The notes under the pieces: model-generated | What the model saw: the letters and a program-made list of their open reading frames with translations, nothing else | The model's database searches: none | Told to the model about the DNA's origin: nothing | Part shown: in pieces, positions 1 to 7,580 of the stretch | Layout: each line of letters begins with the position of its first letter | Position numbering within the stretch: position 1 is the first letter of the stretch | Program-made: the position numbers and the translations under genes | Source: UBA5314 sp039679855 | GTDB lineage: Bacteria > Bacillota > Syntrophomonadia > Syntrophomonadales > Syntrophomonadaceae | Assembly (NCBI GenBank): GCA_039679855.1 | Contig: JBDKUE010000067.1 | Location: 1 to 14,805, forward strand | DNA length: 14,805 nt | Reading direction: 5' to 3'

Positions 1-1111
1 TGCTGGTGGTCCCCCTGACGATTGAGTCGTCCACCATGACCACCCTCTGACCGGCCACCACTTCCCTGATGGGATTCAATTTTATACGAACCCCCAGTTC
101 CCTGATTTTCTGATTGGGCTGAATAAAGGTGCGCCCCACATAACGATTCTTCATCAAGCCTTCGGCAAAAGGAATGCCTGAGGCCTGTGAATAGCCGATG
201 GCGGACGGGGTGCCCGAATCGGGTACGGCAATGACCAGATCAGCTTCAATGCCCGACTCCTGGGCCAGGCGGCGGCCCAGCTCCAGGCGGGCCTGGTATA
301 CGTTGATCCCGTCTATGGTGCTGTCCGAACGGGCAAAATAAATATATTCGAATATACAGTTGGCGCTCCGGGGCGAATTAAAAACCTGCAGGGAGCGCAG
401 CCCGTCTTTATCAATAACCACTATTTCCCCGGGGTTGACATCGCGTATAAACCTGGCTCCGATAGTGTCGATGGCGGCTGATTCAGAAGCCAGTACGTAA
501 TTGCCCCCCAGTTCACCCAGGCACAAGGGGCGGATTCCCATAGGATCGCGCACCCCCACCAAGCGGTCTTCGCTCATGATGACCAGGGCGTAAGCCCCTT
601 TCATATCGATCATCGATTTAGCCAGGGCGTCCTCCAACAGGTCCTGTGAATAGCGGGCCAGCAAATTGGCCACCACCTCGGTATCGGTCGTGGTCTGAAA
701 GACCGAACCATAAGTTGCCAGGCGCCGCCTCAGCTCCACCGTGTTGACCAGGTTGCCGTTGTGGGCCACTCCCATCATGCCGTTAAGGTAGTGAAATACC
801 AGAGGCTGAGCGTTGACCAGCAGACTGGCCCCAGTCGTAGAGTAGCGCACATGTCCTATGGCAATATTGCCTTTTAACTTATTGATGTGCTCGGTGGAAA
901 TGACTTCCGCCACCAGGCCCATGCCTTTGTGCAGGCTGATCTGTTTGCCGTCCGACACTGCAATCCCTGCGCTTTCCTGCCCGCGGTGCTGCAGTGCGTA
1001 AAGGCCGTAAAAAGTTGTGCGGGCGGCATCCGTATCATTCTCCGGGTTGTTGAGATATATGCCAAAAACGCCGCATTCATGGGTCATTTTGTCTTCTATT
1101 TCATTGAACAT
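1..1111 (-). CDS. purF: Amidophosphoribosyltransferase (glutamine PRPP amidotransferase), 3' end cut by window edge
   Basis: PurF catalyses the committed step of purine synthesis, PRPP plus glutamine to 5-phosphoribosylamine, in the cytoplasm. I translated 370 codons by eye from the ATG at 1111; the usual length is about 470, so the C-terminus is outside the window. An Ntn-hydrolase glutaminase domain comes first: Cys13 (HECGVFG) follows a 12-residue stretch that fits the cleaved propeptide of the Bacillus-type enzyme. Further motifs are QHRGQESAG (41-49), GHVRYSTTG (86-94) and AHNGNLVN (116-123). Cys252 fits the first ligand of the 4Fe-4S cluster of this subfamily. The PRPP loop VVMVDDSIVRGTT is at 357-369. 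The start lies inside purL (16-base overlap) behind a GGGGGGA ribosome binding site, which suggests translational coupling. Confidence 0.96.
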   Translation of the reverse strand, partial: MFNEIEDKMTHECGVFGIYLNNPENDTDAARTTFYGLYALQHRGQESAGIAVSDGKQISLHKGMGLVAEVISTEHINKLKGNIAIGHVRYSTTGASLLVNAQPLVFHYLNGMMGVAHNGNLVNTVELRRRLATYGSVFQTTTDTEVVANLLARYSQDLLEDALAKSMIDMKGAYALVIMSEDRLVGVRDPMGIRPLCLGELGGNYVLASESAAIDTIGARFIRDVNPGEIVVIDKDGLRSLQVFNSPRSANCIFEYIYFARSDSTIDGINVYQARLELGRRLAQESGIEADLVIAVPDSGTPSAIGYSQASGIPFAEGLMKNRYVGRTFIQPNQKIRELGVRIKLNPIREVVAGQRVVMVDDSIVRGTTS

Positions 1112-3297
1112 CTTATTGCATCCCCCCAGGTGCTTACCGCCTGGTCCAAAGCAACTCCTATCAGTTCTTGCCCATTACCCTGATATATCAATTTACTGCC
1201 TTCCACCCGGCCCAGCGTGAGACAGGGTACGCCCTGTTCCTTAGCCTTTGCTATGAGTTCATCCAGTTTGGAAGGCTTGACGCTGACCACGGCCCTCCCC
1301 GGAGCTTCTGAGAATAACAGACCGTCCCAGCGGCTCAGCGGTTGCTCCAGGTTGACCTTAAAGCCGGTTTTACCCTTTATGGCCGATTCCGCCAGGGCAA
1401 CTGCCAGTCCGCCCTCGGAAATATCGTGGCAGGATGCAAGAGTCTCTTTTTCAGCCAGATCGAGCAGGAGTTCGATAAGGGATTTCTCCTTGGCCAGATC
1501 AACCGGCGGCACCGCGCCTTTTTCCAAGCCGTAGGCCAGGTAGAGGTGCTCAGAGCCGCCCAGTTCCTGACTCAGCTCGCCCAGCAATACGATCAGATCG
1601 CCTTCGTCTTTGAAGGCCATCCCCCGCCGCCTGGCGATGTCAGGCATCAAGCCTACCATGCCCACCACCGGAGTGGGGAATATGGCGCGATCAGCGCTTT
1701 CATTGTAAAGGCTGACATTGCCGCTTACCACCGGAGTGTTTAAGGCCCGGGCGGCTTCGGCCATTCCTTTAATGGCATTTTGCATCTGCCAATAGACGTT
1801 GGGTTTTTCAGGGTTGCCAAAATTAAGGCAATTGGTCAAAGCCAGAGGCCGTGCTCCTACACAGGCCAGGTTGCGGGCTGCCTCGCAGACCGCCTGCATG
1901 CCTCCCTGGTAAGGGTCCAGGTAAACCAGGCGTCCATTACAGTCAGTTGTAAAGGCGGCCCCCTTTGACCTGCCTTTGATCCGGAGCACCGCCGCGTCGC
2001 CATCCCCGGGCAGGACCGAGCTGTTGGTCATAACCTGGTGATCGTACTGGCGGTACACCCACTCTTTGCTGGCAATATTAGGTGATTGCAGCAGGTTTAT
2101 CAGGGCCGGCGCGAGATCCGCCGGTTCCAAATCAAACGGGTTGAAAGAGCGGCATTCCTGGTAATAAGCCGGCTCCTCCCCCTCGCGGTAATATACGGGG
2201 CAGGACTCTGTCAATGCCGCCACCGGCACTACTCCGACCTGCTCGTTTCCTTCCATGAGCCGGAACATTCCGTCTTCGGTCACGTATCCGATGACCGTGG
2301 CATCCAGGCCCCACTTGGTGAATATTTCTTCAATCCGGGCCTCTTTACCCGCGCGTGGTACTATCAACATTCGTTCCTGCGATTCGGACAGCATTACTTC
2401 ATAGGGAGTCATACCGGTTTCCCGGCGCGGAACTTTCGAAACATCAACCATAACCCCGCGGCCCTTTTTGCTGGCCGACTCGGCGATGGAACTGGTCAAA
2501 CCAGCCGCGCCCAGATCCTGCATTCCGGCCACCAGATCCTCTTTAATAAGCTCCAGGCAGGCCTCGATGAGCAGTTTTTCCATAAAGGGATCGCCCACCT
2601 GCACCGCCGGGCGCTTGGCAGCCGAGGCTTCGCTCAATTCTTCGGAGGCGAAGGTGGCGCCATGAATACCGTCGCGCCCGGTTTTAGCCCCTACAATCAT
2701 TATGGGGCTTCCAATATCACTGGCCACCGCCAGGGCGATCTGATCAATATCCACCAGTCCCACGCACATGGCGTTGACCAGGGGATTGCCCTGATAGCTG
2801 GGATTGAAGTAGACTTCCCCGCCTACCGTGGGTATGCCCAGGCAGTTGCCGTAGCCGGCTATGCCTGCCACTACTCCGGAAAACAGCTGCCGCACCCGGG
2901 CGTCTTCCAGAGGGCCGAAGCGCAGTGAATTCAAACTGGCTATAGGCCGGGCTCCCATCGTGAATATATCCCTCACTATGCCTCCCACTCCGGTGGCTGC
3001 TCCCTGATAGGGTTCAATGGCCGAGGGGTGGTTGTGGCTTTCAATCTTAAACACCAGGGCCTGGTTGTCTCCGATATCGACAACTCCGGCGTTTTCCCCG
3101 GGGCCCTGGACGACCTGAGGCCCTTCAGTTGGAAAAGTCCTGAGCAGGGGCCGGGAATTCTTGTAGCCGCAGTGCTCTGACCACATTACCGAAAACATGC
3201 CCAGCTCCAAATAATTGGGTTCACGTCCCATTATGGTTTTGATATTTTCGAATTCTTGATCGTTTAAGCCCATTTCGCGGTAAGTCAATTCCTTCAT
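1096..3297 (-). CDS. purL: Phosphoribosylformylglycinamidine (FGAM) synthase subunit PurL, small type
   Basis: PurL is the ATP-dependent synthetase subunit that converts FGAR to FGAM. It takes ammonia from PurQ and assembles with PurS in Gram-positive bacteria and archaea. At 733 residues it is the small form (about 740 in Bacillus), not the 1300-residue fused enzyme of Enterobacteria. The N-terminal MWSEHCGYKNSR motif (38-49) holds the conserved His42. ESHNHPSAIEPYQGAATGVG begins at residue 86 and carries the family's active-site histidine. Two AIRS-like halves follow, with glycine-rich motifs such as DLGAAGLTSS and DISEGGLAVA. The start codon follows the purQ stop directly, behind AGGAGGTGAGG. 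The stop lies inside purF. Confidence 0.97.
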   Translation of the reverse strand: MKELTYREMGLNDQEFENIKTIMGREPNYLELGMFSVMWSEHCGYKNSRPLLRTFPTEGPQVVQGPGENAGVVDIGDNQALVFKIESHNHPSAIEPYQGAATGVGGIVRDIFTMGARPIASLNSLRFGPLEDARVRQLFSGVVAGIAGYGNCLGIPTVGGEVYFNPSYQGNPLVNAMCVGLVDIDQIALAVASDIGSPIMIVGAKTGRDGIHGATFASEELSEASAAKRPAVQVGDPFMEKLLIEACLELIKEDLVAGMQDLGAAGLTSSIAESASKKGRGVMVDVSKVPRRETGMTPYEVMLSESQERMLIVPRAGKEARIEEIFTKWGLDATVIGYVTEDGMFRLMEGNEQVGVVPVAALTESCPVYYREGEEPAYYQECRSFNPFDLEPADLAPALINLLQSPNIASKEWVYRQYDHQVMTNSSVLPGDGDAAVLRIKGRSKGAAFTTDCNGRLVYLDPYQGGMQAVCEAARNLACVGARPLALTNCLNFGNPEKPNVYWQMQNAIKGMAEAARALNTPVVSGNVSLYNESADRAIFPTPVVGMVGLMPDIARRRGMAFKDEGDLIVLLGELSQELGGSEHLYLAYGLEKGAVPPVDLAKEKSLIELLLDLAEKETLASCHDISEGGLAVALAESAIKGKTGFKVNLEQPLSRWDGLLFSEAPGRAVVSVKPSKLDELIAKAKEQGVPCLTLGRVEGSKLIYQGNGQELIGVALDQAVSTWGDAIRCSMK

Positions 3298-3999
3298 TTA
3301 CAGCCTCACCTCCTGGCACCACTTCAGCATGGAAGCAAATATCTTAAAACCGTCGGTACCCCCCAGGACCTCTTCCGAGCATCTTTCCGGGTGGGGCATC
3401 ATCCCCAGCACATTGCCTTTGCAGTTGCGGATTCCGGCGATATTGGCCATAGATCCGTTGGGATTATGGATGTCATCTTCTTCGCCGTTTGGCCCGCAAT
3501 AGGTGAATAGTATCTGATTATTATCCTTAAGGCTTTGCAGGGTTGAAGGATCGCAGAAATAATTGCCCTCACCATGGGCAATTGGTATCTGCAGAACTTC
3601 GCCTTTTTGCAGTTGATTGGTAAAGGGAGTGGCTTCGTTTTGCACCTTCAGCCAGACCGGCTTGCAGATGAAGGTAAGGCTGCGGTTGCGCAGCATGGCC
3701 CCGGGCAGCAGACCGGCTTCCAACAGGATCTGAAAACCGTTGCAGATTCCGATTATCAAACCGCCCTGGTCGGCAAACTCCATAACCGCCGGCATAACCG
3801 GTGAAAAACGGGCTATAGCTCCGGTGCGCAGGTAGTCCCCGTAGGAAAATCCTCCCGGCAGGATCAGAGCGTCATAACCCTTTATCTCCTTTTCCCGATG
3901 CCAGATATAATCCACCGGCTGCTCCAATACATCCTTGATTACGTGATAGCAGTCGGCATCACAATTTGACCCTGGAAAAACCACGACTCCAAATTTCAT
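3298..3999 (-). CDS. purQ: FGAM synthase glutaminase subunit PurQ
   Basis: PurQ is a class I glutamine amidotransferase that makes ammonia from glutamine for PurL. From the ATG at 3999 it is 233 residues, close to the roughly 227 of Bacillus. The triad is visible: Cys86 in GICNGFQILLEAGLLPGA, and His203 with Glu205 in MMPHPERCSEE. The N-terminus MKFGVVVFPGSNCDAD aligns with known PurQ proteins. An in-frame ATG at 4005 overlaps the purS stop as ATGA and would add two residues. The GGAGG site is only one base from that ATG but seven from the one chosen, so I prefer 3999; 4005 remains possible. Confidence 0.95.
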   Translation of the reverse strand: MKFGVVVFPGSNCDADCYHVIKDVLEQPVDYIWHREKEIKGYDALILPGGFSYGDYLRTGAIARFSPVMPAVMEFADQGGLIIGICNGFQILLEAGLLPGAMLRNRSLTFICKPVWLKVQNEATPFTNQLQKGEVLQIPIAHGEGNYFCDPSTLQSLKDNNQILFTYCGPNGEEDDIHNPNGSMANIAGIRNCKGNVLGMMPHPERCSEEVLGGTDGFKIFASMLKWCQEVRL

Positions 4000-4001
4000 T
4001 T

Positions 4002-4247
4002 TCATCCCTCCGTGATTTCTACCCGGAAGTCTTCAATAACCGGGTTGGCCAGGAGTTTATCGCTCATTTCCTCCAGTTCTTTTTGGGCCTCGGCGCGATT
4101 CTTTCCTTCCAACCAGATCTCCACGTATTTACCTACCCGCACTTCGTTTACTTCTTGGTATCCTAAAACATGCAGTGAATTTTTTACTGCCTCCCCCTGG
4201 GGATCGAGTACGCCCTGCTTCAGGGTGACATAGATAGTGGCTTTCAT
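4002..4247 (-). CDS. purS: FGAM synthase subunit PurS
   Basis: PurS is the small subunit that bridges PurL and PurQ in the three-part FGAM synthase. The 81-residue length matches the family (about 80-84). The N-terminus KATIYVTLKQGVLDPQGEAV and the C-terminal CDKLL-like helix region with NPVIEDFRVEI are typical PurS features (the exact text here is SDKLLANPVIEDFRVEI). The position between purC and purQ-purL is the standard Gram-positive order. A 58-base gap separates it from purC, the largest gap in the operon, and that gap holds two small dyads. A GGGAGG ribosome binding site lies 11 bases before the ATG. Confidence 0.96.
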   Translation of the reverse strand: MKATIYVTLKQGVLDPQGEAVKNSLHVLGYQEVNEVRVGKYVEIWLEGKNRAEAQKELEEMSDKLLANPVIEDFRVEITEG

Positions 4248-4276
4248 AAACCCTATTTCCTCCCTCGCAAGATTTT

Positions 4277-4307
4277 ATTCTAATTAAGAATCAATACCGG
4301 TATGATT
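4277..4307. repeat. Two overlapping dyads in the purC-purS gap
   Basis: Bases 4277-4291 form ATTCT-AATTA-AGAAT, a five-base stem with a five-base loop. Bases 4289-4307 form a near-perfect palindrome centred on ACCGGT, with one unpaired A, and this one runs into the purC stop codon at 4306-4308. Neither is followed by a T-run in the minus direction, so this is not a normal terminator. The dyads could shape mRNA processing or stability at the only sizeable gap in the operon, or be chance in AT-rich sequence. Confidence 0.35.
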
Positions 4308-5022
4308 AATCCTTGAGTACCTTTTCAATTCTGGAAATAACCTCCTGGTAGGCCTCGGCCTCCTTGCCCATATCCCGCCTGAAGCGGTCTTTGTCCAGCT
4401 TTTCCAGGCTCACCTTATCCCACAGGCGACAGGTATCCGGTGAAATTTCATCCCCCAGAATTATGCGGCCCTCGAACTCGCCAAACTCCAGTTTGAAGTC
4501 GACCAGAATGATGCCTATATGATCGAAAAACTCCCGCAGGATCTCATTGATCTGGAGGGCCTGCCGCTTTATTTCATCAAGTTCCTGATCGCCGGCCCAG
4601 CCCAGAGCCCGGGCATGGTACTCGTTGATCATCGGATCATGCAAATCATCGTTTTTGTAGTAAAGCTCCAGTATGGTCCTGGGCAGGTCGGTGCCCTCGG
4701 GCAGGCCCACACGGTTGGCCAGGCTGCCGGCTATGACATTGCGCACCACCACTTCGATGGGTAGAATGCTGAGTTTTTTGACAATGGTGTTGCGATCATC
4801 GATCTGCTCCACCAGGTGGGTTTCAATGCCCCTGGTCTCCAGGTGTTTGAACAGCATATTGGATACGCGGTTGTTGACAATCCCCTTGTTGGCTATGGTT
4901 CCCTTTTTGGTTCCGTCGAAAGCCGTGGCGTCGTCTTTATAAGCAATCCAGACCAGGGATGGGTTGTCCGTGGCATAGATCCTTTTGGCCTTTCCTTCAT
5001 AAAGAAACTCACCTTGCTGCAT
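4306..5022 (-). CDS. purC: Phosphoribosylaminoimidazole-succinocarboxamide (SAICAR) synthase
   Basis: PurC joins CAIR to aspartate using ATP, giving SAICAR. The 238-residue length from the chosen start is typical for the bacterial enzyme. Visible motifs are the ATP-binding EGKAKRIY (9-16), LPIEVVVRNVIAGS (87-100), VDFKLEFG (174-181) and LGDEISPDTCRLWD (189-202). The open frame extends six codons upstream to an ATG at 5040. However, the ribosome binding site AGGAGGT lies inside that extension, six bases before the ATG at 5022, so 5022 is preferred. The gene follows purB with an 18-base gap, and PurB acts on the PurC product. Confidence 0.96.
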   Translation of the reverse strand: MQQGEFLYEGKAKRIYATDNPSLVWIAYKDDATAFDGTKKGTIANKGIVNNRVSNMLFKHLETRGIETHLVEQIDDRNTIVKKLSILPIEVVVRNVIAGSLANRVGLPEGTDLPRTILELYYKNDDLHDPMINEYHARALGWAGDQELDEIKRQALQINEILREFFDHIGIILVDFKLEFGEFEGRIILGDEISPDTCRLWDKVSLEKLDKDRFRRDMGKEAEAYQEVISRIEKVLKD

Positions 5023-5040
5023 GGGATTACCTCCTATCAT

Positions 5041-6336
5041 TTAATCCAGGCCGCAGCGCCTGAAAATATAGTCCACCTGAGCCGAATATATCGAGAGATC
5101 AAAGACCTGGTCCAACTCTTCTCCCGTTATATGCTGCATGATTTCCGGGTCGTTTTCGACCAACTCGCGGAAATCGTCGCCATCGTTCCAGCTCTGCATG
5201 GAGTTTTTCTGTACCAGGCTGTAGGCTTTTTCCCTTAGCATGCCCTTGTTGATCAAGGTCAGCAACAATTCCTGGGAAAATACCACTCCCCTGGTTTTCT
5301 GGACGTTTGCCATCATATTTTGCTCATATACCACCATTCCCGCAACTATGCCGGTGAATTTCTCCAGCATGTAGTCTAGAAGGATGCAGCTGTCGGGAAT
5401 AATAATTCTTTCCACCGAGGAATGGGTCAGATCCCGCTCATGCCACAAGGCCACGTTTTCGAGGGCGGCCAGGGCATTGCCGCGCAGCACCCTGGATAAA
5501 CCGGCCACCCTTTCACTCATCATGGGATTGCGCTTGTGGGGCATGGCCGAAGATCCTTTTTGCCCTTTGCGGAAAGGTTCCTCCACCTCAAGAATCTCGG
5601 TGCGCTGCAGGTTGCGGATTTCAGTGCCCATCTTCTCCAGAGAAGCGCCGATTATAGCCAGGGTGGCCAGAAACTGGGCGTGGCGGTCGCGCTGAATTAT
5701 CTGGGTTGAGACCGGGCAGGGCTTCAAATCCAGGACCTGGCAGACATGTTCCTCCACCCGCGGGTCCAGGTGGGCGAAGTTGCCCATGGCTCCAGAAATA
5801 GCCCCACAGGCAATTATCTCCCGGGCCTGCTGGAGCCGCATTTCAGCCCTTTCCAGCTCGGTGAACCACAGGGCCATCTTCAGCCCAAAGGTGCTGGGCT
5901 CGCCGTGAATGCCATGGCTTCTTCCTATGTTCAGAGTGTATTTATAAGCCTTCGCCTTGGCGGCCACTTCTTTTTTTAACCGGGCCAGCTTTTCCAATAT
6001 GAGATCGGCGCTTTCACGCATCTGTAGTGCAAGACCCGTATCTAAAATATCCGATGAAGTCATACCCAGGTGGATGTATTTGGATTCATCACCCACATAT
6101 TCGCCGACATTGGTCAAAAAGGCGATCACATCATGGTGAATCTGGTCCTCTATTTCTTTGATGCGCTCTATGTTGAAATCGGCCTTTTCTTTGATAACCT
6201 CAAATACTTGAGCGGGAATGCGCCCCAGCTCGGCCCAGCCTTCACAGGCGGCTATTTCAATCTTCAGCCAGTTGCGCAGTTTGTTTTCCTCCGTCCAGAT
6301 GGCGCCCATCCGGGGAAGGGTATACCTCTCAATCAT
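5041..6336 (-). CDS. purB: Adenylosuccinate lyase
   Basis: PurB removes fumarate twice in the purine pathway, from SAICAR to AICAR and from adenylosuccinate to AMP. The 431-residue length equals the Bacillus enzyme. The fumarase/aspartase superfamily signature GSSAMPHKRNP is at 261-271, with Ser262 expected to be the catalytic base on the mobile loop. His68 (QIHHDV) and His141 (GRSHGIHGEP) match the known catalytic histidines, and HLGMTSSDILDT (89-100) is the conserved substrate-binding stretch. The start overlaps the purE stop by four bases (ATGA), behind a GGGAGG ribosome binding site six bases away, so it is translationally coupled to purE. Confidence 0.97.
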   Translation of the reverse strand: MIERYTLPRMGAIWTEENKLRNWLKIEIAACEGWAELGRIPAQVFEVIKEKADFNIERIKEIEDQIHHDVIAFLTNVGEYVGDESKYIHLGMTSSDILDTGLALQMRESADLILEKLARLKKEVAAKAKAYKYTLNIGRSHGIHGEPSTFGLKMALWFTELERAEMRLQQAREIIACGAISGAMGNFAHLDPRVEEHVCQVLDLKPCPVSTQIIQRDRHAQFLATLAIIGASLEKMGTEIRNLQRTEILEVEEPFRKGQKGSSAMPHKRNPMMSERVAGLSRVLRGNALAALENVALWHERDLTHSSVERIIIPDSCILLDYMLEKFTGIVAGMVVYEQNMMANVQKTRGVVFSQELLLTLINKGMLREKAYSLVQKNSMQSWNDGDDFRELVENDPEIMQHITGEELDQVFDLSIYSAQVDYIFRRCGLD

Positions 6337-6857
6337 GCCTGTCCTCCCTTGTCCCCCAGGTACGAAGCAGCACCGGAGGACTTCAACTTTTGATCTTTAG
6401 CTATGACTTCCCCCGCCATTTTAAGGCGGTACTCCTGCAGAGCTTTAGCTAGATTGTCATCCTGCAAAGCCAGGATTTCTACTGCCAGCAGACCGGCATT
6501 GGCGCTTCCGTTGATGGCCACCGTGGCCACTGGTATGCCTTTGGGCATCTGCACGATGGAATACAGGGAATCCACCCCGTTAAGGGTGCTGGTTTTGATG
6601 GGAACGCCTATAACCGGCAGAGTCGTATATGCGGCGATGACGCCCGGCAGGTGGGCCGCACCTCCGGCGCCGGCAATGATCACCTTTATCCCGCGTTCCC
6701 TGGCCCCTGCGGCATAATCAGCCGTTTGGGCTGGAACCCGATGGGCTGAAGAGATGGCATATTCATATTCGACCTGAAACTGGTCCAATATATCGCCGCA
6801 TTCTTTCATTATTGCTAGGTCGGAATCGCTGCCCATGACAATTCCCACTATCGGCAT
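6333..6857 (-). CDS. purE: 5-(carboxyamino)imidazole ribonucleotide mutase (PurE, class I motifs)
   Basis: PurE produces CAIR, the substrate of PurC. Class I enzymes rearrange N5-CAIR made by PurK; class II enzymes carboxylate AIR directly. The motifs are those of class I: GSDSD at 9-13, SAHR at 37-40 (His39 is the expected catalytic residue) and AGAGGAAHLPG further on. No purK lies between this gene and purB, where Bacillus has it. The longest frame begins with a GTG at 6866 that touches the AAAAGGAG ribosome binding site. The ATG at 6857 sits eight bases behind that site, so I chose it (174 residues). It is the first gene of the operon, about 40 bases after the leader terminator. Confidence 0.95.
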   Translation of the reverse strand: MPIVGIVMGSDSDLAIMKECGDILDQFQVEYEYAISSAHRVPAQTADYAAGARERGIKVIIAGAGGAAHLPGVIAAYTTLPVIGVPIKTSTLNGVDSLYSIVQMPKGIPVATVAINGSANAGLLAVEILALQDDNLAKALQEYRLKMAGEVIAKDQKLKSSGAASYLGDKGGQA

Positions 6858-6894
6858 CCCCAACACTCCTTTTAGCTCTAATACGAGTTAAAAC

Positions 6895-6948
6895 CAAATA
6901 AAAATCCCAGGTAGGGACAGTTTCTTAACCGAAACCTATCCGCCTGGG
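6895..6948 (-). terminator. Intrinsic terminator of the riboswitch expression platform
   Basis: Read on the minus strand, CCCAGG (6948-6943) pairs with CCTGGG (6911-6906). Further pairing lies inside (GGA/TCC, AG/CT, TTTC/GAAA around a GGTTAA loop), and ATTTTTATTT follows. The 5' arm overlaps the conserved AAAAGCCCAGG tail of the upstream aptamer. The ligand-bound fold and the terminator therefore look mutually exclusive, which predicts an ON switch. Confidence 0.85.
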
Positions 6949-7040
6949 CTTTTATCCCTATACGGTGTAGTGCCGCCAGGCACCTGTGTCACTTGGACCA
7001 GCCATGTTCTCACATGCGGAACCCTAGACACACTTTCGCG
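6939..7040 (-). promoter_or_regulatory. ykkC-family (subtype 2) riboswitch, probably PRPP-sensing
   Basis: On the minus strand the conserved ykkC core is readable: CTAGGGTTCCG (7027-7017), CTGGTCCAAG (7001-6992) and AGGGATAAAAGCCCAGG near the 3' end. Stems are TGTGTC/GACACA (7032-7027 with 6990-6985), CATGT/ACATG (7016-7012 with 7007-7003) and GTGCC/GGCAC (6983-6979 with 6974-6970). ykkC RNAs bind guanidine (subtype 1) or ppGpp, PRPP or ADP-like ligands (subtype 2 variants). Those in front of purine biosynthesis operons are known PRPP riboswitches, and this one precedes purE. The ligand call rests on context. There is room for only about 30 bases between the predicted transcription start and the aptamer, so no guanine aptamer is paired with it. 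Confidence 0.88.
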
Positions 7041-7079
7041 TTTCTTGATATTTTTTATAGAATTCGGATTCCTATTCCG

Positions 7080-7108
7080 ATATTATCAAAGCTTACCCGG
7101 CCTGTCAA
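7080..7108 (-). promoter_or_regulatory. Sigma-A-type promoter of the purine operon
   Basis: The minus strand reads TTGACA (7108-7103), a 17-base spacer, then TAATAT (7085-7080). This is nearly perfect consensus. Transcription should begin near 7073 and run into the riboswitch. A short dyad, TCGGA-N7-TCCGA, lies right after the -10 box. Confidence 0.85.
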
Positions 7109-7157
7109 CTTGTGGCGAAACGAAGCAATGCACGGTTTGGAGCGTATGTTCCCCTCT

Positions 7158-7418
7158 CTACATACCTTCCGCAATCCACCGCAGCCGGGCTTTAAACCCG
7201 GCTATTTCTTTCAACAACTGGAGCTCCTCGTTTCTGACCTCATCATTCAGGTCCGGACAGCGATTCAGGGCACTTTCCCGCTCAACTTCCTCCAGCCGCT
7301 CGATCACGGTCCTGGCCAAAATCATGATCAGGTCCTGTTCCATCACCCCTCCATCATGTAAAAACTTCTGTGCCGATCTAATTTCACGTTGAATGGGTCT
7401 TTCCGGCTGCTTGCTCAT
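7158..7418 (-). CDS. Small hypothetical helical protein (86 residues)
   Basis: I do not recognise this family. From the ATG at 7418 it encodes 86 mostly charged residues predicted to be helical throughout, with no signal peptide or membrane segment and a single cysteine. The middle (EQDLIMILARTVIERLEEVE) looks like an amphipathic helix suited to oligomerisation. The frame could extend to an ATG at 7439, but GGGAGGT lies eight bases before the 7418 ATG, which supports the shorter form. It diverges from the GerMN lipoprotein gene, and its stop lies about 50 bases upstream of the purine promoter. It may be co-oriented with the purine operon but has no visible terminator of its own, so some read-through into the operon is possible. 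Confidence 0.7.
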   Translation of the reverse strand: MSKQPERPIQREIRSAQKFLHDGGVMEQDLIMILARTVIERLEEVERESALNRCPDLNDEVRNEELQLLKEIAGFKARLRWIAEGM

Positions 7419-7545
7419 GTAAAATACCTCCCGCTCCAAGCGTTTGCCTTAATCCTTGCCCGAAGCGCCGGGTTTTATGCCTAAAAATCCGGTTGGCACT
7501 CCATTCTGCTTCAAAAAAGCCTAATATTCTTGTTTCAGCACAAGC

Positions 7546-7551
7546 TATAAT
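7546..7551 (+). promoter_or_regulatory. Possible -10 box for the GerMN lipoprotein gene
   Basis: TATAAT occurs 30 bases before the start codon of the lipoprotein gene. No good -35 box stands 16-18 bases upstream (AATATT at 17), so the assignment is weak. An AAAGGAGG ribosome binding site follows at about 7566. Confidence 0.4.
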
Positions 7552-7580
7552 ATAAGGAGTAAGCAAAGGAGGAAGCACTT

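Noticed and set aside
874..1080. Minus-strand open frame of 68 codons inside purF
   Set aside because: It is a shadow frame; the purF frame is shown by clear motifs over the same bases.
2086..2928. Plus-strand open frame of 280 codons opposite purL
   Set aside because: Antisense to a well-supported purL; its translation has no recognisable motif and it lacks its own promoter and ribosome binding site.
7041..7079. Guanine aptamer in tandem with the PRPP aptamer
   Set aside because: Only about 30 bases lie between predicted transcription start and ykkC core, and no guanine-aptamer motifs are present.
7144..7165. GTATGT/ACATAC hairpin at the stop of the 86-residue gene as a terminator
   Set aside because: The stem is short and AT-rich and no T-run follows on the minus strand.
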